Shown in pieces: positions 24,401 through 39,400 of a stretch of 64,000 nt of DNA. Positions within the stretch are counted from its first letter, which is position 1; each line of letters starts with the position of its first letter. Under the pieces are notes generated by a model, which was given only the letters and a program-made list of their open reading frames with translations, was not told the origin of the DNA and did no database searches. A program made the translations under genes and the position numbers. Origin of the DNA: Tubiluchus corallicola (taxonomy: Eukaryota > Priapulida > Priapulimorpha > Priapulimorphida > Tubiluchidae); assembly GCA_030141605.1 (NCBI GenBank), contig JAQGDQ010000009.1, positions 1,023,001 through 1,087,000 of the forward strand, given 5' to 3'.

Positions 24401-27400
24401 ATAATGTAATCTGAGGTTTAATGTCGGGATTGTTGTAAAATCGTTACTTGCTCTGCATAATAATATATTTGATTAAATGAACAGAGCCGTCTTTATTTAT
24501 TTATATCTTTTCTCCAAGATTATGATGATATAGAACAACTTTAATAATTTTGTATTTATTTTGTACATTCTTAGTGTAGCTTTATTTAATTTTGAAACAG
24601 TAACAATGATTCTGAACCATCATATATGGTCATAATATCTTGGTTAGTTTTAAGTAAGTGTCCTTAAAATGTACTATCTATAAAAATGTAATATGATAAT
24701 TCAATTTAATTTTGCATATGAATATCTTATTCTAGTCTGAAAAGTTGATTAAATGAAGTTAACAGAGTTTTGCTTATTTGTTTATGACGATGGGAAAAAC
24801 AACTTAGTATTTTTGAGTATATTTTATTTATCTTTTACTGTTTCAACTTTTTGCTTGTGAGAGGTTTGTATTGTTAATTTCCACTTGGATTTATCTAATC
24901 TATTTGAAATTAAAAACTGTTTTTTTACATATTGGTACAAGTAAGTAAAAGCAAATCATTATAAGTCCGTGGAGTGATTGTTTGGTTATTAGTCTGATAA
25001 AACTTAGCTGATGTAGTTAAATAGCCTGCTCTTAGTTGGGTTAATTAAAATTTCAGTTTTATGTAATAATTTTGATATCATTTAATATCTTGGTTAGGCA
25101 TTGAAATAATGTTAACTTTTGATTCAAGTGTGTTGGATTTGACTTGGTTTATAGGTATTGAGGTCCCCGCTGAAAGCAAAGTTTGTGTTACTATAAAAGC
25201 AAAAAATAGTGAAGGTGAATGGGGCGAGTCCTCAGATGAAACATGTATTTGGACAGATGCATCTTGTAAGTTAACGATTTGTTGATTTTAAAGTAAAGTT
25301 CTGCTCATTTTCTGTACTTTAAAATGCAGTGTTTAGAAACACACCTGTGTGATATTAACTAAAATCTATAAGCACTTGTCTTTTTACTAGTATTATCCAC
25401 TATTACTTATTTCTTATAATTATGAATATTGTTGTTTTTGAGTGGGCAGTCATTTGAGGAACTAAATGAAAATAGTACACTGAACATCTGACTGTAAGGA
25501 CTGTAAAATTTAACTTGTGGCAAAATGCATCCCCTGTTAAACGAGTGAAATGATGTGGAAGTTTGTCAAGCTGTGGGTTATGTAGTGACTTGGCTTAATA
25601 AATTAATTAAAGAACCTAAAGTTAACTTGTGCATAATAACATTGGCTATTAGGGCCTGATCAAATTAGATTTCTGCAATGCACAGCTGCTTGTGACTTCT
25701 ATTATCTTGTTATTATGGAGATGTGAAGAAGTTTGAACATGGGGTGCCTGGGCTTTTCTTAAGATCCGTCACAGCAGAATCTTCTTGATTTGGCCCTGGC
25801 TTTTCCTTTTGTTCTTTTTGTTAACATGCACATGTAGAGAGCTATGGTCAGCATGGGTGGGGCTTCTTTCTTTGTTATTCTGTTTATCTTGATGTAGAGC
25901 CACAATTTCTGATTTTTGGCTGGATGGGTTGAGATGCGTTCGATTAAGCTAGTGCGAGGTCTTTAGCTTACATTATAATAGCTATCCAAACTTTTTCACC
26001 TAACCAATTCTTCACCCATTCTCAAAATCAATAGCTATGATACATGAAATGTTGATATATTGATAAGGATCCGCTAGGGGCTAAAGTTTAAAAATAGTAA
26101 GTTGTGTGTCACAAGTATCTAACATGTAGTATTTCCTTGATGGAATTTCTATGAGTTTCTATAAATGCACATATGTGAAGCAAATAAACATTACATTTAT
26201 ACATTGAATATTGTCTTGAATGGGCCATGTAGTGTTGCCAGACTGTGACTACTGTGCATACAGGCATAAGAACTTTTTTTAGATATACTGTCATACATTG
26301 TATAATATTGTATAATAATTTTCATTTAGTTTTATTTATTTACATATTAATTTAATGGCTCGAATTGATTTCGCAGATGCAACAGTAATGGTCAGTTTAA
26401 ACAGTAACTTAAGAAACTTGCAATTTACAGGTCAGTCGCGCATTGACTCACCGCATAACTTTGCTGTTGTAAACACAACATCCACATCAGTTTATCTAAC
26501 ATGGGATGAAGTAGAGGGGGCCTCTGAATATGAACTTCGATGGGAACCAAGCGATGGCGTTGGCAGTGACACTATTTTTGCAAATGTTACATCATATTTA
26601 GCAGAAGAGTTGACAGCTTTTACCGATTACACATTTTTCATTATTGCTAGCAATGAAACAGTGAACAGTACTGAAGAATACTTTGCGGCAAAAACTAATC
26701 TTGAAACACCCAAAAACTTTACTATCAGTTTTAAAACCTCCAGCAGTGTTAGTTTGCATTGGTATGTTGTTAATAACGCAACTTATTACAAGTTGAAATG
26801 GAGTTCTGAAACAGAATCTGGTTCTGACACTGCTATTGCCAGCCAAATACCATTTACTGTAGAAGGTTTATCTTCCTATACTTTGTACACATTTTACTTA
26901 ACTGCTAGTGCCAATAGTACAGATACAGACAGTGAAACCGTGAGTGAGACTGCAACGACAAACCTTGACACGCCTAGTAACTTTATTGTCACTGATAAAA
27001 CTTCGGAAAATGTTACGCTGAACTGGAATTCTGTTAGCAATGCTAATGAATATAAACTGAGATGGACAACTTCAGATGGATCTGGTGTTGGTAATTATGA
27101 CACAAGTGAAACATCTTACACTGTATTGGACTTGTCTCCTTATACCAGTTACGTATTCTACATTGTTGCCAGTGATGGTAATCCAGGCAACGAAAGTGAT
27201 GAAGCTAATGTTACTGCAGTAACTAGACTCGAAACACCTGATAACTTTATTGTCACTAATATAGCCTCAGAGAGTGTTGATTTGCAATGGGATCCTGTTA
27301 CTAATGCTACAGTATACAAGTTAAGATGGAACCCTGCTGATGATGTTGGTGATGACAATGTTGATACCAATCAAACATCATACAATGTGTCCAACTTGTC

Positions 27401-30400
27401 CCCTTACACTGTTTACACATTCTATGTAGCTGCTAGTGATAATAACATTGACACTGACACTGACAGCAATGAGGCTAATGTTACTGCAACAACTGATACA
27501 GCAGGTGAGTGTTTTGTTTTGTTATGTGAAAGTATTCGTAAACACTTTATTACTTTCCATTCTGTTTCTTTCTTTTGAAGCCATTTTTCTCCTAGAATTA
27601 CTAAACTCATTTTGAGCATTTATCTTTACCTAAAAGCTAAACACTAAGCACCATTCTGAAGAACTGACTGTAAGAAGTTACAATCAAATTCAAGCTCCTT
27701 TTCAGTTAATAACAGAAATATAAGATGTTGTAATGTCAAAGTATTCCTTTTAATTAAGTGTAATTAAATTTAATTAAGTAATTTGCATTGTTGTAAAATG
27801 CAGATGAAAATGTGCTGAGACTTCAAACTGTCTTTTGATAAACTTATTGTAATAACCACCATTTCTTAGTGGCAAGTGGGTGTTTCTTAAATCATTAAGG
27901 GCAATTAATATGCTTTATTGGTAGATTTTTCTAAAATATTAAAATTGTCTGTAGCACTTTTTAAAGCAAAACTAAGTCGGTCAGGTGTCACATGTATTTT
28001 TCAAAGGTATATGTCTTTATAATTGTATAAGTATCTAGCAAGTACCTTTATTTCAGGGAAAGCTTCTGGCAATTAACATTACTTTTGTAAGAGCTTTTAG
28101 CCCCGTTTTTATTATTTAAAACAATTTATGCATTTTGTGTTTGAGTAAGATGACTTTTTCATTAACTTGTGGAACCACTTTGCTTACCACTGTAAAGAAC
28201 AGAATTTGCATTTTCAAACTATGAATTGCAGTATTGGGTTAAGTTAATGTTTTTTCATAAAGTATTAAAAAGGCAAATGTTGCTCATAGTACAAATGCAA
28301 AAGCATTATTTCTAGCTTAAAATAGCTGTGAACTGTAATCAGACATGTATTAGGGGAACTTGGAAATAGCTAAGGGCCACATTGTAGGTTTAGCAAAGTA
28401 AAATGAATAAAGTTGAGTCTCATTAGTAAACAATTAGGTTACCACAGGTAAAGGGATTCTGGACGGCTCCATCTGCTGCAGTGCCCTCGCTATTTACTTT
28501 GTTGAGAGAGGATTCATAATTGTATGCACATGCATATTCATTTTTACCATTCTGCATTAAGTAAGCTCTACTGTTAAATCCTGCATGTTAGCCTGAAGAG
28601 TGTTGAAATACATAAAAAATATTGATGTCATTGCAATTATGTGTAAGTGAAATAAATTACTTAGCTTGAGGACGTTTTTGGTTCACTAGAATATGAACTG
28701 CATAATGAAGAAATTTTAACACTTCTAATTCAAAACTTTACTCTATAAACTAATTAAAGGTCTATCAACAAGGAATGTGAGGTCCACTCTTGGCAGTGTT
28801 TTCAAGACAGGTTAATTGATAATTGCTTAAAATTACATCAGTAAGCAACTAGTGAACATTTTTACTGTCTCTGACAGAAGAATTTGATTCTTTGATAGAA
28901 GATGCTTTAAGTAGCAGCTTTTGTTGTGCATTAACAAACAGAAATGTTTTTATAATTATTAACAACATGTGTTCAAGTGCTTGACATTAAAAGTTTTAAT
29001 GAAATCTAAACTTGTCACTTTTTACCCGAGTACTGTTCATAGTACATAAAGGTATAGAGTGCCACAGCAGTGAGTGCCTGAATAAAATATGTGTTTTTGT
29101 CTTCTCACACCACCCTGCATCACTGATCACAGCATCCAAGTAGCACAAACTGAAGTGGGGTGTGAGCCGTGTCCTATCTGATGACACGTTGTACCATCAC
29201 ATGGAAATGATAAATCAGTTCACACATTGCCAGATCCATCATACCCTCATACAACAGCCATTCCCAATTGGCCATGACTGAGAAACCATTAATGGGAAGT
29301 GCCGACCAGTGTGCCACATTCTTCCCGCTTGTGCTGGCAGTGGACTCTCTTAATGCTGTTCAAATGAAAATATTGATGACAGTAATAGTGATGATGAGAA
29401 GAGCAAGGGTGGAGAATCAACATGTTTAGGCAAGAATATTCATCCGTACCTCATCAAGTAGGGTCAAGTTGTTGCTAAAACATATCAAGATAAGAAAGTA
29501 AAAAACAAATTCTTTTGTCTAAGTCATAAATAATGATCCTCATCATTCTCAAGTATGAACATTGAACATTCAAAGTGGTGACTAACCTGTGTGTTACACA
29601 CATTTGCATTATTATTGTCTTGGTCTATAGATCTGGTTTGTAAGTCGACTGCAGTATTGCACACCTTCGAATGCATGTCCCACATTACCCACTGTATATC
29701 CGGCAAGTAAAAACACAGTGGGCTTCTTGTAATTTTACTGTTCGTTTGCAGTTTTTGACTGTTCATAGTACAGCATGAACAGAAATTTCATTGATTTTTA
29801 ATAAATGTCTTAACCAGGTATAAAAAACCAGCTGCCATCTTGAACATAAAGCTCAAAAATAGGTCAAATCAACAGAATGGTATAAAATGGAATTCTTCCA
29901 TAAAAAATGTCACAAAAGCTGTTTACTATGCAACTTTGCAGGTCACTTCACTTAGAAAACACAAAAAAACTGATGATGGCCATTTTGGATTTCTGGGAAC
30001 AAGTAGATCAAATTGTAAAAACAACGTCGAGTATGAATTCCTTGAGCCTAATTGTCTCAGAAACCATATTCTATGTAGCTTTGTAGGCCGAACCACTTAA
30101 AAAATAAGATTCGAAATTGCTGACAGTGGCAATGTTAAATCTGAAGGTCAAACATAGATCAAATCGTAAAAGTGACATTAGAAATAAATTTCTTGACCCA
30201 CAAACCATATACTGTGCATAGAACCATAGACCAACTGAATGAAAAGATCATTTTCAAAGTGCCCGACAGTGGCTATTTTGGGTTTTGGGCTCTGGCAGAG
30301 TTTGCCTACATTTTTGCAAGAGCATGTGGGCTAAATCTTTTATGTAACCTTCATACAATATGAACCCACTGAGAACTGAGCCTATGCTCTTCACAGTCAT

Positions 30401-33400
30401 AGAGGCACTGAAAATATCTATAACTAGGACCACAAAAATTTGAGTAATATTGACATACACATTACAATGTTTTCTGATTTTCATCAGTTATCAGTCAGTG
30501 CTTTTTGCTGCTTTAGCAGGTACTAGCATAATTTCATGACATTATTTAGTAAATGAAGCTTTATCAGCTCAAATTATGTCATCCTTTGGGAGCCAGTTAT
30601 TTTCAGGGATGGTGAATCAAAGTTAAACTATATCCATTATGTATTTTGAAACATTATAATGATTTGTCAGGAGTTTTTTTATGATTAATGTTATTGTTGC
30701 AGAAGAATATAAAAAATTGGTTCTTATTTTTAGTATCTTTATAAGCAGAATAGACATGGAAATCGAGGACATTTTTGTGCAGTTTCCTTTTTTTATGTTG
30801 TCTGTTTGCCATTGCTTCTATAATATTTGTACAGCTTCTATAATATTTGTTTTCTTATAATTTAGTGTTTCTACTAGTCGACAACAATGGCAGCAATATT
30901 TTTGGCACTGATTTTATTAATTTATTGTTAGGTAGCAGATATTCGAGTATAAATAATAACTATTACACAACAAATTGCTTAAACAAAAATTTACTACAGT
31001 TATATTTCTAAAGTGACAATCCACATTAATTCTTAGAAAATTTATTGAAAAAATGTGTTTTTCAGTGCCAGATGCTCCAGATCAATTTAAAGCTTTTGTT
31101 GGATCCAGAAGGATTACTTTAAGTTGGGATAAACCTCCTGAAGATAATGGACCCATTCTTGGCTACAGGATTAGATATTACAGAGCAAATGACAGTGAAG
31201 ATTTTAGTGAATTACACGTCCCATCTACACAGGAACATGAGAGTAAAATGATTATGGGTTTAGAACCTTGTTCAGCATACAATTTCTCCATTGCCGCTAA
31301 CACATCTGCTGGATATGGACCTGAAGCATATGCACTGTCAGACAAAACGGATCCTGAAAGTATGTAAAACACTTTTACACTAAATCTACTTTTTCTTAAG
31401 GATACCCGAAAATTTTTGCACTTTTGTGCAGCAAATTGTGCTTAACTTAACACTGCAAAAGTTAAAAAGTAAAATGAAAACAGAAAACAATTAAAACTAA
31501 AATGAAAACTTAAAAAAATGTATAAATTCAGTTTTTGAGCAACTAGGTGGCTTCATTGGTAAGAGTTATATACTTGAACTTAAGTAAGTTTTCTCTTTAT
31601 GCTTTTATTTAACTTTCTGTTTATGCATAAAAATTCTTCAATTAGTTACTGTTTATCTGTATAGAAGTTGATTGACCTTTCCATAAATCTGCCTGCATGT
31701 TCTCTTACATAATTAAAAGCATTTTTGCAGCACTACCTAAGGAGCAGAAGTGACTTAATCTAAGTTTATTAGTACATCTAGTATTTTATTTTAGTTACCA
31801 AATATTGCTCAGTATCCTATTATTGTGTTCAATGCTGTTTTATTGACTTTTTTCAGTTAGATCGTACAAGTTTTACTATAACTTACTGTCGTTGGCTTAG
31901 CAACTGTATTTGTAACAGGCATGAAAATCTGTGTGTATTTATATATATATGATATATATATATCATATTACAAGTAAATGTGTTTTTAATATATATATTT
32001 CTCCATTTAATTGATATTTTCAGGAAACATTATTAACTTTAAGTATATGCTGAAGTTCTATGCATTTTCTTAAATGTCTTTTCTGTTTCCTAATGTGTTA
32101 CTAAGTTGCGCGTGATTGAAAATATTTCATAAAAAGAGTACAGTGCTGGTATCTGTATTAGCATGAAGGTCTGTTCCAAAATTTTTGAATTTCCAAGTGT
32201 GGAATTTAGAAATTTGATTTCCACAATAGAAACAAAGAAATTACACCCAACAGTAATTATTTGTGGCCTATTACAATTGTTTTATAGTATTATATTTTGT
32301 GATTGCCGTGAGTTAGCGTAGTGCTCAGTAGATGGTGCAAAGATGCAACTTTCTAGCTTTGAGTGTGCTTGCGAATCTGCATCGTTTTGCTAGTGTCGTT
32401 CTTCATTCTGCTTTGAGGTTATGGACGAAGCAAATGCACTCGTGGCTGGTCAAAGTCGCTGACAACATTGATAAATTTTAACTGCATTTTAATGAAATTA
32501 TATTATTAATAAACGTTCTTTGTACTTCATTCTGCATTGAAAACGTCAAACGAGTCATCGGAATGCAGGTCATTTATAACATTAACGAATTTAGCAGTTA
32601 GTGGCCCATCAACTGTTCTAATTGAGAAAACAATGCAAAGCATTCATGTTTATCTGTTATTCTTTACAGCTCATGAAGCACCTGCTAATGTTACAATGTT
32701 TAGTTCTGATGCTTTCAATGTAACTGTAACTTGGGATCCACCGCCAGAGCCTAAATACTGTGAAGTGGTTGAGTACGAGATCAGTTATCAAACTCATCAG
32801 AATTATAGTTATGATGGTGACATCCCTGATTCTGGCACAGTATACACCACAGATCTTAGTTCAAGTAAGTGAACTTGCAAAAAACACCTGAAGTTTGATG
32901 TTGTGGTTGCTGTAAAATCTTTACTTGCTCTGCATACTGTATTGGTTAAATGAACAGAGCCGTCTTCATTTATTTATATCTTTTCTCCAAGATTATGATG
33001 ATATAAAACAACTTTAATAATTGTGTGTGTTTTTTTGTACATTCCTAGTATAGCTTTATTTAGTTTTGAAACAGTAACAATGATTCTAAACCACAATATA
33101 TAGTCATAATTACTTGGTTAGTTTTAAGTAAATATCCTTAAAATGTACTATCTATAAAAATATAATATAATAATTCATTTTAATTTTGCATATGAAAATC
33201 TTATTCTAGTCTGAAAAGTTGATTAAATGAACTTTGCTTAATTGTGAAAAACAACTTAATATTTGTGGGTTTATTTCATTCATAATGTTTTAACTTTTTA
33301 CCTGTGAGAGCGATTCTGCAGCTTTATATCGAAAAGTTCAAATAGTGTTAATTTCCACTTGGATTTATCTAATCTATTTGAAATTATAGCTGTTTTTACA

Positions 33401-36400
33401 TATTGGTACAACTATGTAAAAGCAAGTTAAGGAGTGATTGTTTGGTTATTGGTCTGATAAAACTTAGCTGATGTAGTTAAATTTGCCTGCTTTTAGTTGG
33501 GCTAATTAAAATTTCAGTTTTATGTAATAATTTTGGTATCAGTTAGTATCTTGGTTTGACATTGAAATAATGTTAACTTTTGATTTAAGTGTGTTGGATT
33601 TGACTTGGTTTATAGGTATTGAGGTTCCTGCTGAAAGCAAAGTTTATGTTACTATAAAGGCAAAAAATACTGAAGGTGAATCGGGAGAGTCCTCAGATGA
33701 AATATGTACTTGGACGAATGCATCTTGTAAGTTAACGATTTGTTGATTTTAAAGGGAAATTCTGCTCGTTTTCTGTACTTTAAAATGCAGTGTTTAAAAA
33801 CAGCCTGTAATATTAACTCAAATTTATAAGTACTTGACTTTTTATCACAATAATCTATTTAATTCTACCTCTTATAGTTATGAATTTTGTTGCTTTTGAG
33901 TGGGCAGTCATTTGAGGAACTAAATGAAAATAGGACACTGGACATCTAACTGTAGGGACTGTAAAATTCAACTCGTGGCAAAATGCGTCTCCTGTTAAAC
34001 AAGTGAAATGATGTGGAAGTTTGTCAAGCTATAGGTTATGTAGTGACTTGCCTTAATAAATTAATTAAAGAACCTAAATTTAACTTGTGCATAATAACAT
34101 TGGCTATTAGTACCTGATCAAATTAGATTTCTGCAATGCACAGCTACTTGTGACTTCTATTATCTTGTTATTATGGAGATGTAAAGAAGTTTGAACATGA
34201 GATGCCTGGGCTTTTTTTAAGATCCGTCACAGCAGAATCTTCTTGATTTAGCCCTGGCTTTTCCTTTTGTTTTTTTTAACACGCACATGTAGAGAGCTAT
34301 GGTCAGAAAACTCACAGAGCACATTCCCCTGGTAGTGTAAATTTTACGAGAGAAGTCACTCCTTGAAGGTCATGGAATGGGTGGGGCTTCCTTCTTTGTT
34401 ATTCTATTGATTTTGAAAAAGAGCCACAATTTTTGATTTTTGCCTGGATGGGTTAAGATATGATGGATTAAGCTAGTGCGAGGTCTTTAGCTTACATTAT
34501 ATTAGATATCCAATCTTCTTCACCTAACCAATTCTTCTCCCATTTTCAAAATCAATAGCTAACAAAAGATAAATGATACATAAAATCTTGGTATATTGAT
34601 AAGGATCCACTAGGAGCTAAAGTTTAAAAATAGTAGGTTGTGTGTTACAAATACCTAATGTTTAAATACCATCCAATTCTATGAAGATCATCAAACCTGA
34701 ATTTCACACAAGATAATTTTCAAATCGAATTCAGTATTTAAGTTATAGGGATTACATCATATACCACTACTTAATGCTATTACACATAATTTACCCAAGA
34801 AAAAACATGCCAGTCGTCAGTATGATGGAAGAGATGCTCATTTGGTGGTGCTTAACTTAAAATTAAAGAAATTAAATTAAAATTAAAGCTTACAAAAAGC
34901 CCTGCTTTATAACATTCATTAATTTAAATCAAGCCATTCTTTTCTGCATAATTTTTTGTTCAAAATCTTAGATCCGTCAGACCCAACTGATTTTACGGCA
35001 CATCTAATTGAACCTCATGGATTAACCTTAACATGGAATGAACCGGCGGAGCAAAATGGAGTCATTTACGGATATCGAGTTACGTACAGTCTATCAGATG
35101 GTACTTCCATTGCGGAGGACGCTGAAGCTGGTGATAGACAAATGATACTAGAAGACTTAGAACCATGTGTTGTATACAATCTGTCTATATCTGCAAAGAC
35201 TGCGGCTGGATATGGTGATGAAGCTGATGTACAAGCACCGAAAACAGAATCAGATTGTATGTTTAAATTTCTTTCATTTAATTTTATATCAATATTTTTT
35301 ACTAATCATTAATAGAGATCATTTACAGGCAATTTTACTGCATTTTTGTCCATTTAGGTATTTAACTATACCGTTCTGATATTTAGTCTGATGTTTGACT
35401 GTGTCTATTGGTATGTAATATTGACAGCTCACTATGTCTGATGAAACTAGTTTTTTGCAGCATTAAGCTTGTCACAAAGGAAATTTATTAAAGGCCATAT
35501 TATTACTACTTTAGTGCTTTAGGAAATGGCAATAATGCTATACTGAATTCATTCTGCAATGTTATGTTGTTATGTCTTTATGATTACACACTGGTACATG
35601 GCCTCCAGTTCTCAAAAAAGAGAGTCGGGAGAGTCAGCTCCAAAAATTAAAGGTCACGAAATGCTTTGCGATATTGCACAATTTACAATTATAATACACC
35701 TTTGATTTTTTTCTGCAAGAGCGGTATATAGTAAATGTTGTCTAAAAATGCCAAATGTTTAGGAACTGTTACCTTGTCATTGTCGTTGGTAGAGTCTAAA
35801 AGTAGATCACTCCTTAACAATTTTAGTTTCTTTGTGAAAAACATCTTTACATATGTGAACAAAATATTACTGTACAGGAATTTTTGAAGAAATTTGTTCA
35901 GTGTCGAGTTTCTGCTGCCGGATGCTATGTGAAATTTAGTGAATAAAATTATCAGAGCATTGTTAATTGACTTCATGAAATGTAAATATATGATAGTTAT
36001 TAAGCTTAGTCTGTTGGTGACATTTTCTAAATCAGGAAGATAATCTGAAGGTTTTAAGGTCACACTATAAACAAATTTTTAGTTTACCTGCAATAAAGCT
36101 ATTATTATAAAGTGATAACTTGTGTAGCAAAGACTCTTGAGTGAATTGTAACTTCAATACGACCATCTTCTTGAAACTGTAAAACATGGTGCAGTTAGTG
36201 AGTGAAACAGTAAATTAAACTGAAATAAAATGGTAAGTGGCCACTAGCTTAATAATATTAGTAAAATACGTACTATAGACTATATTTGTCACAGATTAGC
36301 AGTTACTGCAATGAAAAAAAATCATCAAATTTTGAAGTGACACTGATAACAACATTTTTATCGTTTTTCATTATTTTTATTTTAGCACCTTCAGTTCCCC

Positions 36401-39400
36401 TTGATATACAAATGAGCAGTGCAGATCCATTTTATGTCAACATTTCGTGGGAGAGACCATCTTATCCTGAAAACTGTGACATAACTGCATACTATATAGA
36501 GTATAAAACTACTCAAAATTACATATATAATGGTGACATTCCCGATAGCGGAAACTACAACTTTTCATCAACTTCATATGGTAAGTTTTTCTGATTAATT
36601 TTCATTTTTTGCAATCATTTTGAATGATGCTGAATGTATGCATGGCTATTTTGTAAGTACAGTATACCAAATAAGTATAAGTAAATTACTTTTGATATTG
36701 TAATAATTACAGTGTGTTTTATGGAAGCTAAAAAGAAAGAAATTAAGAATTACATGCAATTAAAAAGATTTGCACAGATTTATTTGCAGCCACCCAATTT
36801 ATGTACTTGATAATACTAAGCAAGTTTATTGTAATAATAAAACAAAGGTAATGAATGAATCAGACCTGTATGAAAATTGTACAGGGACCTACACCGGTTA
36901 GAAGGTTGGTAGGGAGCAGTATAAGGTTTCGAGGAGAACTGCAGAGGAGGCATAACTTGAAATGCATTTCCTGCATTCTGGACATTTCAGGAAGTTTTAA
37001 ATGAAGCACTAAATCAATATCTTTTGGATGTTTATTTTTTCTGGATATTTTAGTTTATCATAAGTAGTTATTTCAAACTATTCGTATAAGTATTTAATAA
37101 ACAATTATTAAAAATCGGGTTTCTCAGTTTTTGATGCCAATTATCAATTTGGTAGTTTGCGCTCAGTTAAACATAAAATACTTGCTATTCAGCAATAAAA
37201 TATTCTAGAACAGCGTAAAATGGTGGTAGTGCACAACACGTTTTTTAACTCTAGAGCATTGAAATATTCACAACAAAATATTTTACTCTAATGACCTAAT
37301 CTTAGCTTTGAGACTATTATCGCTAGATAGACTAGTAATTATTAATTTATGTAATTTAACATGGCTAGAAAGAAATTTAAATGTCAAAACATTAGAATTG
37401 CTTATATATGTTAAAGTCACGTTTCAAATCCAATCTCAGGTCACAGATCTTTCATGTTTTCTTTCTTTTCTTGCGCGTTTCCTTCTTTTTATTACAGGAG
37501 GTGCCACTTAATAGACTCACGGTTAATAGACTCAATCACTTAATTGACTAAAAAACGCCTGGAACGGGCCGCTTCTATTCAAATCTACATAAAAACTATC
37601 GGTAAATGACTCAAATAACTTTGCTTAATTGGCTCAATATTTTTCCTTTACGTACTTGAAATAAGACATTTATATGTGCTCAAACAGCCTCTCCTACTTT
37701 TATGTCGTCTTTACTTCCCTTTTGTGCATTATATATGTAGAAACAACCATGTTTAGTACCGTTTTGTTTGTAAACATGTACATTTATCATGTGCTAATAT
37801 GCTAGCTTAGCTGTTTTGCTTTGAATCTGTTACCCGCTCACCCACTGCAATTAACCTCGTGACCCAAAGAATTTCTGGAAGCTAAACATTTAATCACTTG
37901 CCTAGTGGTTTCATTTTGGTGCTGCTGACTTTGTAGGGATTTTGTAATTTTTGCAAATAAAAAGAAAAGTCTGTGATTTAGAAAAGTATACTTTTTATCT
38001 TATTACTAATTCACTTATATAAATTAATATTTTAAAATGTTTCTTCTAATTTTTAACTGCATAAACAAATTTAGGGATTAATTCATTTCTAAAATACATT
38101 AAAAGTCTTTGCAGTACATAGCAAGCTGATGGCTCATACTTCTGTGCCAGTAATACGACACCCATCGGTTAATAGGTTCAGTTGGTTAATTGGGTCAAAA
38201 CACGTCGGTTCTAAAGTGAGTTTATTAAGCGGCACCTACTGTATTTGCGTTTCAAAAATTTATGCTAATACCTCTCTTAAGTTCTTTCGTTACGCAATGC
38301 AAAATAAGTTAAGCACCAGCAGAATTAGGAGTGATTAAAAGTGTGTTCGCGATAAATAGTGTAAGAGTGATTGTAAATGTGAACACTCTGCAGATAGTAT
38401 GCAACTTTATGTATCTTTATTCCATCGAAAATTTGTAAAAATTTAGGTATTTTAATCTTCCAGATAGAAAATTACTGCTCAAAACAATGAAACTTCATTT
38501 CTTTAGTTTTTCCCAATACGCATTACTCCAATAATGAATTTGTCGCAAAAGTGAATTGCATTGAATGTGTAGAACCAGACTGTAGGCCTATATGCATGAG
38601 CCTGTTGAGACATTGGTTTATGTAGTAAATCACCCCAAACTTGTTAGAAAAAAACATATTGAGTGGGTAGTAACATTACTGAAGCAGTGGTAGTACAGCA
38701 GAGGTCGCTTAATAAATGCGGGGATAGTAAATTCATTTGCTTGTTCTGGCCACTGCAGCTGGAACAGAACCTTATAATGCTTTAACCTAGTAAAATCCAC
38801 CAATTTTTAATTCCAAACTTTGGTTTATAAATCCACTTGAAGACAACAAAATTGTGTATGACTACTATACACTATTGTCCCATGTCCCCTAGGTCAGAGC
38901 ATCTTTGTTCTAATTACATTTTACACCTTGCCATTTTTTCCACTTAATTATTTGTTTTTTTCTGTCTAATTTAGAAGCATTAGTCAAGCACGAGATCAGT
39001 GATTTGATTAGGTTAAACTAATATGCATATTCTTCGGAGAAACCATTGTGCACATGGGGTCAATGATTAAAACAACTGAATCAATGATGAATGCTGAATC
39101 AATGTTGATATTAAAGCTGCACGTATTACATTTTTTAGTTTTGCAAATGGCTTGTTACATAAAAAGGGTAATGGCACGATAGACAAACAATATACATACT
39201 TTACACGAGTTACACACGTCACAAATGCATTGCACATGAAAAATTTTCACCAACTATTCACCAAGTAAGTGAGAAAAGAGTTTTGGCTTCACAAAAATAG
39301 GAAACGCTGCTTAATAGGGCTCTTCAGTTGATTAAATCCAACCACTTGATAAATCCATTTAGATTTGCACCAAGGTGGATTTATTAAGCGAAGTATGCTA

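Larger units (their letters stand above)
16507..26115. repeat. Tandem segmental duplication, copy 1
   Basis: Roughly 9.6 kb, collinear with 26116-34665, including exons and introns. The offset is about 10.2 kb over 17.3-21.1 kb and about 8.45 kb after 24.2 kb, because copy 1 carries an extra block at 22286-24005 and copy 2 carries a longer first FN3 exon. Intron identity is roughly 93-95% by eye, so the duplication is fairly recent. The edges (GTATTT near 16507 and 26115; TTTAAAAATAGTA near 26095 and 34640) are approximate. Confidence 0.85.
26116..34665. repeat. Tandem segmental duplication, copy 2
   Basis: Collinear with 16507-26115 and containing the matching exons. It lacks the 1.7-kb block of copy 1 and has a four-domain first exon. 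Small unique insertions are seen (for example about 34305-34370). The 3' edge is near 34665, after which the intron is unique. Confidence 0.85.

Noticed and set aside
35689-36063. 124-codon minus-strand ORF in an RPTP intron
   Set aside because: No recognised motif, AT-driven Leu/Ile/Asn composition and no start context or neighbour; likely chance or an old repeat.
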